Assembly: GCA_025352345.1 (NCBI GenBank)
Contig: JANXTP010000312.1
Span: 1-22,994 of the forward strand
Length of the DNA stretch: 22,994 nucleotides
Direction: 5' to 3'
DNA from: Burkholderiales bacterium
GTDB lineage: Bacteria > Pseudomonadota > Gammaproteobacteria > Burkholderiales > Burkholderiaceae_C
Shown piece by piece: positions 7,866-16,399 of the stretch. The first letter of the stretch is position 1. Every line of letters begins with the position of its first letter. Position numbers and translations under genes: made by a program. The notes under the pieces were generated by a model. The model was not told where the DNA came from and searched no databases. It saw only the letters and a program-made list of their open reading frames with translations.

Positions 7866-8249
7866 ATGACCCCGAGCGAATCCCCCACCCCGTTGCGCCT
7901 CACCGTGGCCAGTCTGTGCGCCGAATGGTGCGGCACCTGCCGCGACTACCGCGCCGACTTCGAGCGTGCGGTGCAGGCCCAGGCGGAGGCGGGCATCCAC
8001 GGGGTGTGGATCGACATCGAGGATGAGGCCGAGCTGGTTGGTGCGATCGATGTGGAGAACTTCCCCACGCTGTTGATTGCTCGCGGCGACGAGGTGCTTT
8101 TTTTCGGCACCGTCACGCCCCACCGGTCGACGCTGATGCGGCTGATGCAGGCAGCGGTCGCCGGCAACACGCACCTTGGTGGTGAGGCGCCTGATGCAGA
8201 AGTACAGGCGCTGGCAGCCCGGTTGCACCGCGCGGCCCGGCCGGACTGA
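7866..8249 (+). CDS. Thioredoxin-like protein with WCGTC active site
   Basis: This is a 127-residue thioredoxin-fold protein. The redox motif is W21-C22-G23-T24-C25, followed by RDYRADFERA, with threonine in place of the usual proline. The cis-proline loop is NFPTLLIARGDEVLFFGTVTP near residue 60. There is no signal peptide, so it is probably cytoplasmic. Such single-domain proteins reduce or exchange disulfides in specific partners, and the partner is unknown here. The C-terminal part (about 90-127) is a helical, Ala-rich tail. An in-frame ATG at 7791 overlaps the end of yciH and would add 25 residues that do not look like the family, so 7866 is preferred; neither has a good Shine-Dalgarno. 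Confidence 0.85.
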   Translation: MTPSESPTPLRLTVASLCAEWCGTCRDYRADFERAVQAQAEAGIHGVWIDIEDEAELVGAIDVENFPTLLIARGDEVLFFGTVTPHRSTLMRLMQAAVAGNTHLGGEAPDAEVQALAARLHRAARPD

Positions 8250-8417
8250 CGCCGCCCCGGACGACACCGCGCCATTGCCGGTGCCTTCCTACAGCCGTCC
8301 ACGCGGCGCCCTGACAGATCGCGGGTCTTCGCTTCGGCACAGTGGATTCATTGGTCGGGACCCGAGCTGTAACGCGGGAGCTGCTGATGCTTTCATCCAC
8401 TTGAACAGGAGCTTCAT

Positions 8418-8603
8418 ATGAACAAGGATCAGGTCCAGGGGCGCGTCGAGCAGGTCAGGGGTGCTGTCAAGGAAGTCACGGGCAAAGCCATCGGCAACAA
8501 GAGCCTGGAAGTCGAGGGCAAGCTGGACAAGCTGACCGGCAAGATCCAGTCCGGCCAGGGTGATGCCAAGGAAAAGCTAAAGGACATCATCGACAAGGTT
8601 TGA
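8418..8603 (+). CDS. CsbD-family general stress protein
   Basis: This is a 61-residue, very charged helical protein: MNKDQVQGRVEQVRGAVKEV, then two KLTGK-type repeats. This is the classic CsbD pattern seen in Bacillus CsbD and E. coli YjbJ, which are abundant stationary-phase or stress-induced proteins of unknown biochemical role. AGGAG lies 7 bases before the ATG, and a strong intrinsic terminator follows 20 bases after the stop, so the gene is its own short transcription unit. Upstream (8250-8417) I see no convincing promoter boxes. Confidence 0.93.
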   Translation: MNKDQVQGRVEQVRGAVKEVTGKAIGNKSLEVEGKLDKLTGKIQSGQGDAKEKLKDIIDKV

Positions 8604-8623
8604 TGGGCCCGCTCGTCCTGCCG

Positions 8624-8654
8624 AAGCCGCCGGGTTCTGCCCGGCTGCTTTTTT
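8624..8654 (+). terminator. Intrinsic terminator after the CsbD gene
   Basis: AAGC-C-GCCGGG (8624-8634), loop TTCTG (8635-8639) and CCCGGC-T-GCTT form a 10-base-pair stem with one mismatch, ending in six T (8649-8654). This is a textbook rho-independent terminator 20 bases after the CsbD stop. Confidence 0.9.
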
Positions 8655-8786
8655 ATGGCCTGCGCACCGCAGCCACTACACTGCGACCGGGCCGATCCAC
8701 GGTAGTCGGCGCAAGGCGAGCAGGCATGGTTCGGTTGGCGGCGCGATACAGCCATCGCAGTGGCGTTTCCAAGGTGACAAGGCGTC

Positions 8787-11633
<2,847 letters not shown>

Positions 11634-11724
11634 TCTTTCGCTGTTCGACGCCGCCCAGGCGTTCACAGATCTTTACCGCCCAGCCACGGGCGCTTCACGC
11701 CGCGCGACCACCATCGCTCTACAG

Positions 11725-11748
11725 GATTGGTGCCAATCGGCCACCGAT
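11725..11748. promoter_or_regulatory. Overlapping inverted repeats upstream of Spy-like operon
   Basis: GATTGG-TG-CCAATC (11725-11738) overlaps ATCGG-CCA-CCGAT (11736-11748), 28-51 bases before the ATG of the Spy/CpxP-like gene. Two overlapping repeats at this distance suit a regulator site for the operon, possibly autoregulation by its own OmpR-type regulator, although OmpR-family sites are usually direct rather than inverted repeats. Confidence 0.35.
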
Positions 11749-11775
11749 CTCCACAGGGTCTGACAGGAGCGCGTC

Positions 11776-12348
11776 ATGGCACAAGCAAATACGGGTGGAT
11801 TCAAGCGATCTGCTTTTCAGCGGGCAGCAGGGCGTTGGACGATGGTCGCGCTGGTCGCGTTGGCGACCAGCACCTTGGGTGCGGCGGCCTGGGCCGACGG
11901 TGACCGCGGTGGTCGGTGGGGTCATGCCGGCATGAGTGGCCCGGGTCCGTTCGGGCCGGGCCTGTTCGGGGGGCCGCCCGAGCGCATCGAGCGCGGCGTC
12001 GATCGCATGCTCGACCGCGTGCAGGCCACCGATGCGCAGCGCGCGCAGGTCAAGCAGATTGCGCTGGCGGCGGCCAGTGACCTGAAAGCGCAACGCGAGG
12101 CGGGGCGAGGCCTGTTCGAGCGCAACATGCAGCTGTTCAGCGCCCCGGTGGTCGATGCGAATGCGGCTGAGCAACTGCGCCAGCAGATGCTGGCGCAGCA
12201 CGACCAATCCAGCCGCCGTGTGCTGCAGGCGATGCTCGAGATCAGCCGGGTGCTGTCGCCTGAACAGCGTGCGACACTGGCACAGCAGATGAAGGACCAT
12301 CGTCGGCACGCCGGTCCGCCGCACGACGCACCGTCGCCAGCCCGCTGA
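11776..12348 (+). CDS. Periplasmic Spy/CpxP-like protein
   Basis: This is a 190-residue exported protein. The signal peptide (about 1-40) has a basic N-region FKRSAFQRAAGRW and the hydrophobic core TMVALVALATSTLGAAAWA, cleaved near AWA-DG. A Gly/Pro/His-rich linker follows, then a helical region (about 60-180) with two LTxxQ-type motifs, ATDAQRAQVKQI and LSPEQRATLAQQM, as in Spy, CpxP and ZraP. Those proteins are periplasmic chaperones or sensors that restrain a membrane kinase. The C-terminus is His/Pro-rich (HRRHAGPPHD), which could bind metal. AGGAG precedes the ATG. It starts a tight operon with the response regulator (7-base gap) and sensor kinase, so it is probably the accessory sensor or target of that system. 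Confidence 0.85.
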   Translation: MAQANTGGFKRSAFQRAAGRWTMVALVALATSTLGAAAWADGDRGGRWGHAGMSGPGPFGPGLFGGPPERIERGVDRMLDRVQATDAQRAQVKQIALAAASDLKAQREAGRGLFERNMQLFSAPVVDANAAEQLRQQMLAQHDQSSRRVLQAMLEISRVLSPEQRATLAQQMKDHRRHAGPPHDAPSPAR

Positions 12349-12355
12349 ACCCACG

Positions 12356-13081
12356 ATGCCCGCACGCCTGCTGATCATCGATGACGACACCCGCCTGTCG
12401 GCGATGGTGGGCGATTACCTGCGAGCAGCGGGCTTCGAGGTCGAGGTGGCCGGCACGCTGGCGGCCGGTCGCGAGCGCTTGCTGGCCGGCGCACCAGCGT
12501 CGTCGGAGGCCTTCGATGCGCTGGTGCTCGACCTGATGCTGCCCGACGGTGACGGCCTCGACCTGTGCCGCGAGCTGCGCGCTGAACACCGCACCCGCCA
12601 GCTGCCGCTGCTGATGCTGACCGCGCGCGGCGAGCCGATGGATCGCATCGTCGGCCTCGAACTCGGCGCCGACGATTACCTGCCCAAACCGTTCGAGCCG
12701 CGTGAACTGCTGGCCCGCATCAAGGCCTTGCTGCGCCGCGCGGCGCCGGTGCCCGCCGGTGCAGATGAGGTGCTGCGCTTCGGCCGACTGGAGGTCGACC
12801 TCGGTGCCCGCGTCGCACGCGTCGACGGCAAGCCTTGCGACCTGACCAGCCACCAGTTCGAACTGCTGGTGGTGCTGGCGCAAAGCCCCGGCCGCGTGCT
12901 GTCGCGCGACCAGATCATGGATGCGCTGAAGGGCCATCCGATGGAGGCCTTCGACCGCTCGATCGATGTGCACATCTCGCGCATCCGCGCGCTGATCGAA
13001 GACGACCCCAAGGAGCCGCGTCGCGTGCTGACGGTGCGCGGCGCGGGCTACGTGTTTGCCAAGAAGCAAGATGCGGATTGA
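12356..13081 (+). CDS. OmpR-family response regulator (CpxR/RstA-like)
   Basis: This is a 241-residue DNA-binding response regulator. The receiver domain (about 4-120) has the acidic pocket in LLIIDDDTRL, phospho-acceptor D59 in LVLDLMLPDGDG, T89 in MLTARG and K111 in LPKPFEPRELLARIKALLRR. The winged-helix Trans_Reg_C domain (about 140-236) has LTSHQFELLVVLAQSPGRVL and the recognition helix SIDVHISRIRALIED, then the wing VLTVRGAGYVFAKK. It lies between a Spy/CpxP-like gene and a membrane kinase in one transcription unit. CpxP-CpxR-CpxA in E. coli has the same three functions, so an envelope-stress role is inferred. The kinase start follows the stop by 27 bases. Confidence 0.93.
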   Translation: MPARLLIIDDDTRLSAMVGDYLRAAGFEVEVAGTLAAGRERLLAGAPASSEAFDALVLDLMLPDGDGLDLCRELRAEHRTRQLPLLMLTARGEPMDRIVGLELGADDYLPKPFEPRELLARIKALLRRAAPVPAGADEVLRFGRLEVDLGARVARVDGKPCDLTSHQFELLVVLAQSPGRVLSRDQIMDALKGHPMEAFDRSIDVHISRIRALIEDDPKEPRRVLTVRGAGYVFAKKQDAD

Positions 13082-13082
13082 C

Positions 13083-13112
13083 ATGACCACAGCCTCGGCG
13101 GTGCGGGCATGA
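13083..13112 (+). CDS. Possible 9-codon linker ORF coupling regulator to kinase
   Basis: An ATG directly after the regulator stop opens MTTASAVRA, and its TGA overlaps the kinase ATG as ATGA. Because no Shine-Dalgarno is visible before the kinase start, termination on this mini-frame could allow translational re-initiation. In GC-rich DNA such a frame can also be accidental. Confidence 0.2.
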   Translation: MTTASAVRA

Positions 13113-14506
13113 AAACGCTGACGCTGCGCATCTACCTCACGGTGGTCGTGGTGCTGCTGCTGTTTGCCGCGGCCTCGGGTTGGTTGTTCCAGCGCCAGAT
13201 CGAGGGCGAGCGCAGCCGCGCCGACTCGATGCTGTCCGAGCGCATGGCCGCCTGGGGCGATCTGATCCAACGTTCGCTGCCCGGCAAGGACGCACCGACC
13301 GAAGAGCAGGCCGCCGCCTTGCTCGACTGGTCGCAACGGTTGCGCTTGCCGCTGGCGCTAGACGACCCGCAAGGCACGCGCATCGCGACCTCCGAATTGT
13401 TTGCGCAGCGCAGCCAGGATTCGGGCCCACCCGATCGCCCGGTGGCTGGCAGCGAACCTGGCCGCGAAGGCCATCGCCGCGCGTATGCCGTGCCACTGGA
13501 AGACGGGCGCACGCTGTGGGTGATGCGGCCCGGCCGCCGACCCGGACCGGGTTTTGGGCCTCCCGGCCCTGGGGATCGCCGGGGCGAGCCGCCGCTGGTG
13601 CCTGCGCTGATGACCCTGCCTTTCGTACCGCCGGCATGGCAAGGCGGTGCTGGTCTGGTTTTGCTGCTGGCACTGTTGTTCGTTGCGGTCGCGATCGGCG
13701 CCTGGCCGGTGGTGAACCGCCTCACGCGCCGCCTGACCAGCCTGCGCCGGGGTGTCGAGCAGTTCGGCGCGGGCGAACTGAGCCACCGCGTCGAGGTGGG
13801 TGGCCACGACGAAGTCGCCGCCGTGGCCAGCAGCTTCAACCAGGCAGCGGCGCGCATCGAGGCCTTGGTGCGTTCGCACCAGTCGCTGCTGGCCAACGCC
13901 AGCCACGAGCTGCGCTCGCCGCTCGCCCGCATGCGCATGGCGGTGTCGATGCTCGATGCAGCGCAGCCCGCACAGCGCGAGGGACTCAAGCGCGAGATCG
14001 ATCTGAATGTGGCCGAACTCGACGCCTTGGTTGAAGAGGTGTTGCTGGCCAGCCGCCTCGACGCCGCACGCGACACCTTGCGCCGCGACCCGATCGACCT
14101 GCTGGGACTGCTGGCAGAAGAGGTGGCGCTGGTGGCCGCTCATGTCGAGGGCAGCGCCGTCACGGTGTACGGTGACGAACGCCTGCTGCGCCGCGCGGTG
14201 CGCAACCTGATCGACAACGCACAGCGCTACGGCGGCGGCGCGATCGACATCGTGCTGGCCACCAACAAAACCAGCACCGAAGTGCGCGTGTGCGACCGCG
14301 GGCCGGGCGTGCCCGAAGCCTTGCGCGAGCGCATCTTCGAGCCGTTTTACCGCCTGCCCGGCCACGCCGAAACCGCAGGCGGAGTGGGCCTGGGCCTGAG
14401 CCTCGTCAAGCAGATCGCCGAGCGCCACGGCGGCAAGGTGCGCTGCGAGCCGCGTGAAAGCGGGGGAAGCTGTTTTGTGTTGAGCCTGCCACGTACCGGG
14501 GGTTGA
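13109..14506 (+). CDS. Membrane sensor histidine kinase (CpxA/RstB-like)
   Basis: This is a 465-residue inner-membrane kinase. TM1 is about 8-26 (IYLTVVVVLLLFAAASGWLF). A periplasmic region of about 27-178 carries a Pro/Gly/Arg-rich stretch near 136-165. TM2 is about 180-202. HAMP (about 202-255) has the characteristic VVNRLTRRL and LSHRVEV. HisKA carries phospho-acceptor H266 in ANASHELRSPLARMRM. HATPase_c has the N box RRAVRNLIDNAQRYG (N366, N370), D397 in CDRGPG, EPFYRL and GVGLGLSLV. All catalytic boxes are intact. It is last in the operon with the Spy/CpxP-like protein and OmpR-type regulator, so it should phosphorylate that regulator. Its 3' end is only 3 bases from the convergent PIN toxin, which marks the left edge of the accessory region. 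Confidence 0.93.
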   Translation: MKTLTLRIYLTVVVVLLLFAAASGWLFQRQIEGERSRADSMLSERMAAWGDLIQRSLPGKDAPTEEQAAALLDWSQRLRLPLALDDPQGTRIATSELFAQRSQDSGPPDRPVAGSEPGREGHRRAYAVPLEDGRTLWVMRPGRRPGPGFGPPGPGDRRGEPPLVPALMTLPFVPPAWQGGAGLVLLLALLFVAVAIGAWPVVNRLTRRLTSLRRGVEQFGAGELSHRVEVGGHDEVAAVASSFNQAAARIEALVRSHQSLLANASHELRSPLARMRMAVSMLDAAQPAQREGLKREIDLNVAELDALVEEVLLASRLDAARDTLRRDPIDLLGLLAEEVALVAAHVEGSAVTVYGDERLLRRAVRNLIDNAQRYGGGAIDIVLATNKTSTEVRVCDRGPGVPEALRERIFEPFYRLPGHAETAGGVGLGLSLVKQIAERHGGKVRCEPRESGGSCFVLSLPRTGG

Positions 14507-14509
14507 AGG

Positions 14510-14938
14510 TCAGGCGGTCAGCACGGCAGCCGACACATTGGCTTTCTGCATGGCCGCCTGCAGCGCCTTGTCGCGGCTGGCCAGTGGCAACTTGCGTCGT
14601 AACGACAGTTCGAGGTAAGCCGCGTCGTAGGTGCTCAGGTTGTGGCGTGCGGCAATGTCGTCCAGCGCGATCAGCGACACCGGCTCGCGGTCCACCTTCA
14701 AGCGCAGCGCTGACGCGGCAGCGACCAGTTCGCGTCGCTTGTCGGCCGTGATGCGTTTGCGGCGTTGCGCGCTGAGCAGCAGGTTGCCCACCTCCAGCAA
14801 CCACAGCGCGGGCACCCAAACGTCGTGCGTGGCGGTGGCTTGCAGCGCGACTTCGGTGCGGGCATCGGCCTCATCGGGCAGAAACCAGGCGGCACTGACG
14901 GAGGCGTCTACAACGAATGCGCCCGCGTTGGCAGGCAC
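14510..14938 (-). CDS. PIN-domain toxin, VapC-like
   Basis: This is a 142-residue PIN-fold ribonuclease toxin. The acidic active-site residues are all visible: D11 in VVDASVSAAWFLPDE, E49 in LWLLEVGNLL, D105 in LSTYDAAYLELS and D123 in LASRDKAL. VapC toxins cleave tRNA or rRNA and stop translation when the antitoxin is degraded; the target here is unknown. The ATG at 14938 follows the antitoxin stop by 2 bases on the same strand, the normal antitoxin-then-toxin order. The gene ends tail to tail with the sensor kinase. Full length and intact residues suggest an active toxin. Confidence 0.92.
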   Translation of the reverse strand: MPANAGAFVVDASVSAAWFLPDEADARTEVALQATATHDVWVPALWLLEVGNLLLSAQRRKRITADKRRELVAAASALRLKVDREPVSLIALDDIAARHNLSTYDAAYLELSLRRKLPLASRDKALQAAMQKANVSAAVLTA

Positions 14939-14940
14939 TT

Positions 14941-15183
14941 TCAGCGCCGCCCTTCGCGGATCAGATCATGGCTTTTCAGGCGACCCAGGCTGACGCCCAC
15001 GCGGCTCACCTTCAGCGCCGCAATCGCATCGCGCGCTCGCTGCCCGGCTTCGTCGGCAGCAGGCGGCACCAGACGCGCCACCACCTTGCCACGCCGTGTG
15101 ATGGCGATTTCTTCACCGGCCTCGACACGGTGGATCAGTTCTGACAGGCGATTTTTGGCGACGAACAAGGCAACATCGTTCAT
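14941..15183 (-). CDS. Phd/YefM-type antitoxin
   Basis: This is an 80-residue antitoxin. The N-terminal Phd/YefM fold is clear: AKNRLSELIHRVEAGEEIAI, then TRRGKVVARLVPP. This part dimerises and binds the operator. The C-terminal half (about 45-80, RARDAIAALKVSRVGVSLG and on) is expected to wrap the PIN toxin. AAGGAG (bases 15191-15196, complement) lies 7 bases before the ATG. The toxin start is 2 bases after the stop. The pair occupies the place where an integrase gene would be expected beside the attI-like site to its right. Confidence 0.9.
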   Translation of the reverse strand: MNDVALFVAKNRLSELIHRVEAGEEIAITRRGKVVARLVPPAADEAGQRARDAIAALKVSRVGVSLGRLKSHDLIREGRR

Positions 15184-15190
15184 GAGCTGA

Positions 15191-15239
15191 CTCCTTGGCA
15201 GGCGCGTGGAAATTCTAGGTTCAAAAGAGCTAGCTAGCT
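15191..15239 (-). promoter_or_regulatory. Promoter, operator and RBS of the toxin-antitoxin operon
   Basis: Reading leftward: the palindrome AGCTAGCTAGCT (15228-15239), then a good -10 box TAGAAT (complement of 15212-15217), then the Shine-Dalgarno AAGGAG (complement of 15191-15196). No good -35 is seen; the palindrome sits where it would be, so binding there could repress the promoter. Autorepression by antitoxin and toxin is the rule for this family, which makes this the likely operator. Confidence 0.5.
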
Positions 15240-15280
15240 ATATTTTTCTGGGTGGTGCGAAAACCACCGTTGCACTGGCG

Positions 15281-15325
15281 TCAGGTGGCTGGCAGGCTGC
15301 GCACGATGGATGCCGGATTCCTCAC
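15281..15325 (-). pseudogene. Possible 5' stub of a deleted integrase gene
   Basis: A GTG at 15325 (complement) starts a 14-codon frame, VRNPASIVRSLPAT, and stops at TGA 15281. It begins 10 bases left of the LexA-like box, about the distance between the LexA site and the intI1 start in class 1 integrons as I recall it. The residues are too few to prove integrase origin, and there is no visible Shine-Dalgarno. The position is the main argument. Confidence 0.25.
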
Positions 15326-15335
15326 GAATTTAATG

Positions 15336-15351
15336 CTGTATAAAAAAGCAG
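15336..15351. promoter_or_regulatory. LexA-like box at the attI side
   Basis: CTGTATAAAAAAGCAG matches the LexA pattern CTGT-N8-ACAG at seven of eight fixed positions, with an AT-rich centre. In integrons a LexA site typically controls the intI promoter so that SOS induces recombination. Its first base is 125 bases from the crossover G at 15461, nearly the spacing I recall for class 1 integrons. Confidence 0.55.
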
Positions 15352-15407
15352 TCAGCCGTCGAATTCTCTTTGAAAATCAACGCTTTGGCATGTGCAGCGT
15401 GGGCCTG

Positions 15408-15468
15408 GTTAAGCAGCAGCCTCCTGAGTTAAGCAGCATTGCGTGCTGCATAAACTAATAGTTAGGGC
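15408..15468 (+). other. attI-like recombination site
   Basis: Two direct repeats GTTAAGCAGCA (15408-15418 and 15428-15438) are spaced 20 bases apart. They precede a hairpin GCAGCA-TTGCG-TGCTGC (15433-15449) and the crossover site GTTAGGGC (15461-15468). Class 1 attI1 has the same plan: two GTTA...GCAGCA-type repeats then GTTAG, with similar spacing. TAAACT at 15452-15457 could be the -10 of a cassette promoter, but no good -35 accompanies it. The 290-base gap 15184-15473 otherwise holds only the toxin-antitoxin promoter, the LexA-like box and the putative integrase stub. Confidence 0.6.
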
Positions 15469-15473
15469 ATGGC

Positions 15474-15743
15474 ATGGGTGAAGCTGTTGCTGCGCTTTTG
15501 AGGGCTGTTGTCGAAGTAGCTCTTATTTTTACAGGCAAGGCTGTCATTACGCTGGTCAGCTTCGGGCGTTGGCGCAGCGAGTCGCTTAGTGGCGCGGAGG
15601 GCCGCATTTATGGTCCTGCTGGTGCTTTGTCGTTTAAGCGTGAAGGCCAACGCGTGTTCACCCCTACGGGCCTACCGCTCATCGGAGTGGTGTTTTATGT
15701 GTTGTTATTACTCGCCTTGCTGTGGTTTACATCTTTGCCCTAA
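15474..15743 (+). CDS. Cassette-encoded small membrane protein, 89 residues
   Basis: This protein has two hydrophobic segments, about 4-28 (VAALLRAVVEVALIFTGKAV and on) and about 66-86 (LPLIGVVFYVLLLLALLWFT), joined by a basic, Gly-rich stretch (FGRWRSESLSGAEGRIYGP). It is probably inserted in the inner membrane. I do not recognise the family. The ATG lies 5 bases after the GTTAGGGC crossover site, and the TAA stop (15741-15743) lies inside the GCCCTAAC R'' box of attC1, as in a typical integron gene cassette. No good Shine-Dalgarno is seen, which is common for cassette genes close to attI. Cassette genes are often adaptive and of unknown function. Confidence 0.7.
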   Translation: MGEAVAALLRAVVEVALIFTGKAVITLVSFGRWRSESLSGAEGRIYGPAGALSFKREGQRVFTPTGLPLIGVVFYVLLLLALLWFTSLP

Positions 15744-15795
15744 CCCGTCGTTCAAGCGGACGCCTAACGGCGCCGCTTACCTTCAACGCTAGAGC
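15737..15795 (+). repeat. attC recombination site 1
   Basis: R'' is CCCTAAC (15738-15744), then a 4-base spacer, L'' CGTTCAAGC (15749-15757), and a stem AAGCGGACGCC / GGCGCCGCTT around the loop TAAC (15765-15768) with an extrahelical A at 15760. It ends CTTCAACG and R' GCTAGAG (15788-15794). GCCCTAAC (15737-15744) is the exact reverse complement of GTTAGGGC at the cassette start (15461-15468), as expected if both came from one circular cassette. R' has GCT where the consensus is GTT. Confidence 0.8.
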
Positions 15796-15800
15796 TCAAG

Positions 15801-16157
15801 ATGAAGCGTTTCATCGAGGCCATTCCGCAATGTTCGCTATTGCGCACCCACCCGATAGTGGGGCCCGTTCCTGGCTGGTTCTTTCGCGCCGAGGAAACCT
15901 CGAATGCGGCATGGGTGGCGGAAAGCAAAGACAAATGGGGGCGGCTTGTTTCATCCTGCAGCGTTGATGACCAAGAAGCGTTAGCGAGTTGCGCTGAGCA
16001 GGCACTCGGTATCAATGCTCAAACCGCTCAGCTCCAACCAACTGTTCAACCGGGCGCTAGGCATCACAAATATCGAATTCAGCGGCCGGGACCAAACAGC
16101 CACAACGCGGCAGAGCCGTGCGGCCACTATCTACCGCAAGACCGATATCGCCAGTAG
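15801..16157 (+). CDS. Cassette 2 hypothetical protein; C-terminus may be read-through
   Basis: This is a 118-residue frame of unknown family. Residues 1-70 look protein-like (MKRFIEAIPQCSLLRTHPIV, then GPVPGWFFRAEETSNAAWVA, KWGRL, DDQEALASCAEQALG). Residues about 71-118 translate an imperfect inverted repeat that resembles a degenerate attC, so the native stop has probably been lost by a small indel; a TAG lies in the +1 frame at 15982-15984. The ATG is 5 bases after the R' box GCTAGAGC, the same offset as in cassette 1. There is no strong Shine-Dalgarno. It could be a decayed cassette gene. Confidence 0.45.
   Translation: MKRFIEAIPQCSLLRTHPIVGPVPGWFFRAEETSNAAWVAESKDKWGRLVSSCSVDDQEALASCAEQALGINAQTAQLQPTVQPGARHHKYRIQRPGPNSHNAAEPCGHYLPQDRYRQ
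15979..16062 (+). repeat. Degenerate attC-like site 2
   Basis: CGTTAGC (15979-15985) stands as R'', then GAGT and an L''-like GCGCTGAGC; GCTCAGC (16027-16033) pairs with GCTGAGC, and the site ends at R' GCTAGGC (16056-16062). R'' ends AGC rather than AAC, matching the GCT start of the R' box at 15788. The pairing is asymmetric, with about 20 unpaired bases before R', so this is a weak call supported mainly by its position between two cassette genes. Confidence 0.35.
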
Positions 16158-16168
16158 TATCATCCGGC

Positions 16169-16396
16169 ATGAACGCCTCAGCCAAGCTCCTCGCAGCCAT
16201 GCGTCGAAGCCCGCTGGATTGGCAGATCGGTGATCTCCAGACCGTCGCCCGCCAGAATGGTCTCGATTGGCGCCACCAGAAGAGCAGCCACTGCGTCTTT
16301 GTGCGCGCGGACGGGCGGACTCTGTCCGTCCCTGCACATCGGCCTATCAAGCAGGTCTACATTCGGAAATTTCTCGAACTTGTCGACGGAGCGTGA
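16169..16396 (+). CDS. hicA: HicA toxin
   Basis: This is a 75-residue HicA mRNA interferase with the double-stranded-RNA-binding-like fold. The catalytic histidine is H41 in QKSSHCVFVRADG, followed by the family's TLSVPAHRPIKQVYIRKFLELV. HicA cleaves mRNA and tmRNA when HicB is lost. The ATG at 16169 gives the usual start; an in-frame ATG at 16118 would add 17 residues unlike the family. CGATATCG (16143-16150) and a TATCAT box (16158-16163) lie just upstream and could be operator and -10. hicB follows after 3 bases. The pair sits in an integron cassette, a common home for toxin-antitoxin genes, which stabilise arrays. Confidence 0.93.
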   Translation: MNASAKLLAAMRRSPLDWQIGDLQTVARQNGLDWRHQKSSHCVFVRADGRTLSVPAHRPIKQVYIRKFLELVDGA

Positions 16397-16399
16397 ACG

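Noticed and set aside
14510..15183. The toxin-antitoxin pair as an inverted integron cassette
   Set aside because: No attC-like structure is seen at either end, and the pair has its own promoter, operator and ribosome site.
15252..15458. A 68-residue rightward frame across the attI-like region
   Set aside because: It spans the LexA-like box and direct repeats, has no ribosome site, and its composition is not protein-like.
15589..15967. Frames ending NPSFKRTPNGAA and RRSSGRLTAPLTFNARA as small proteins
   Set aside because: These are translations of the attC1 site in the wrong frames; the coding gene of that cassette is 15474-15743.
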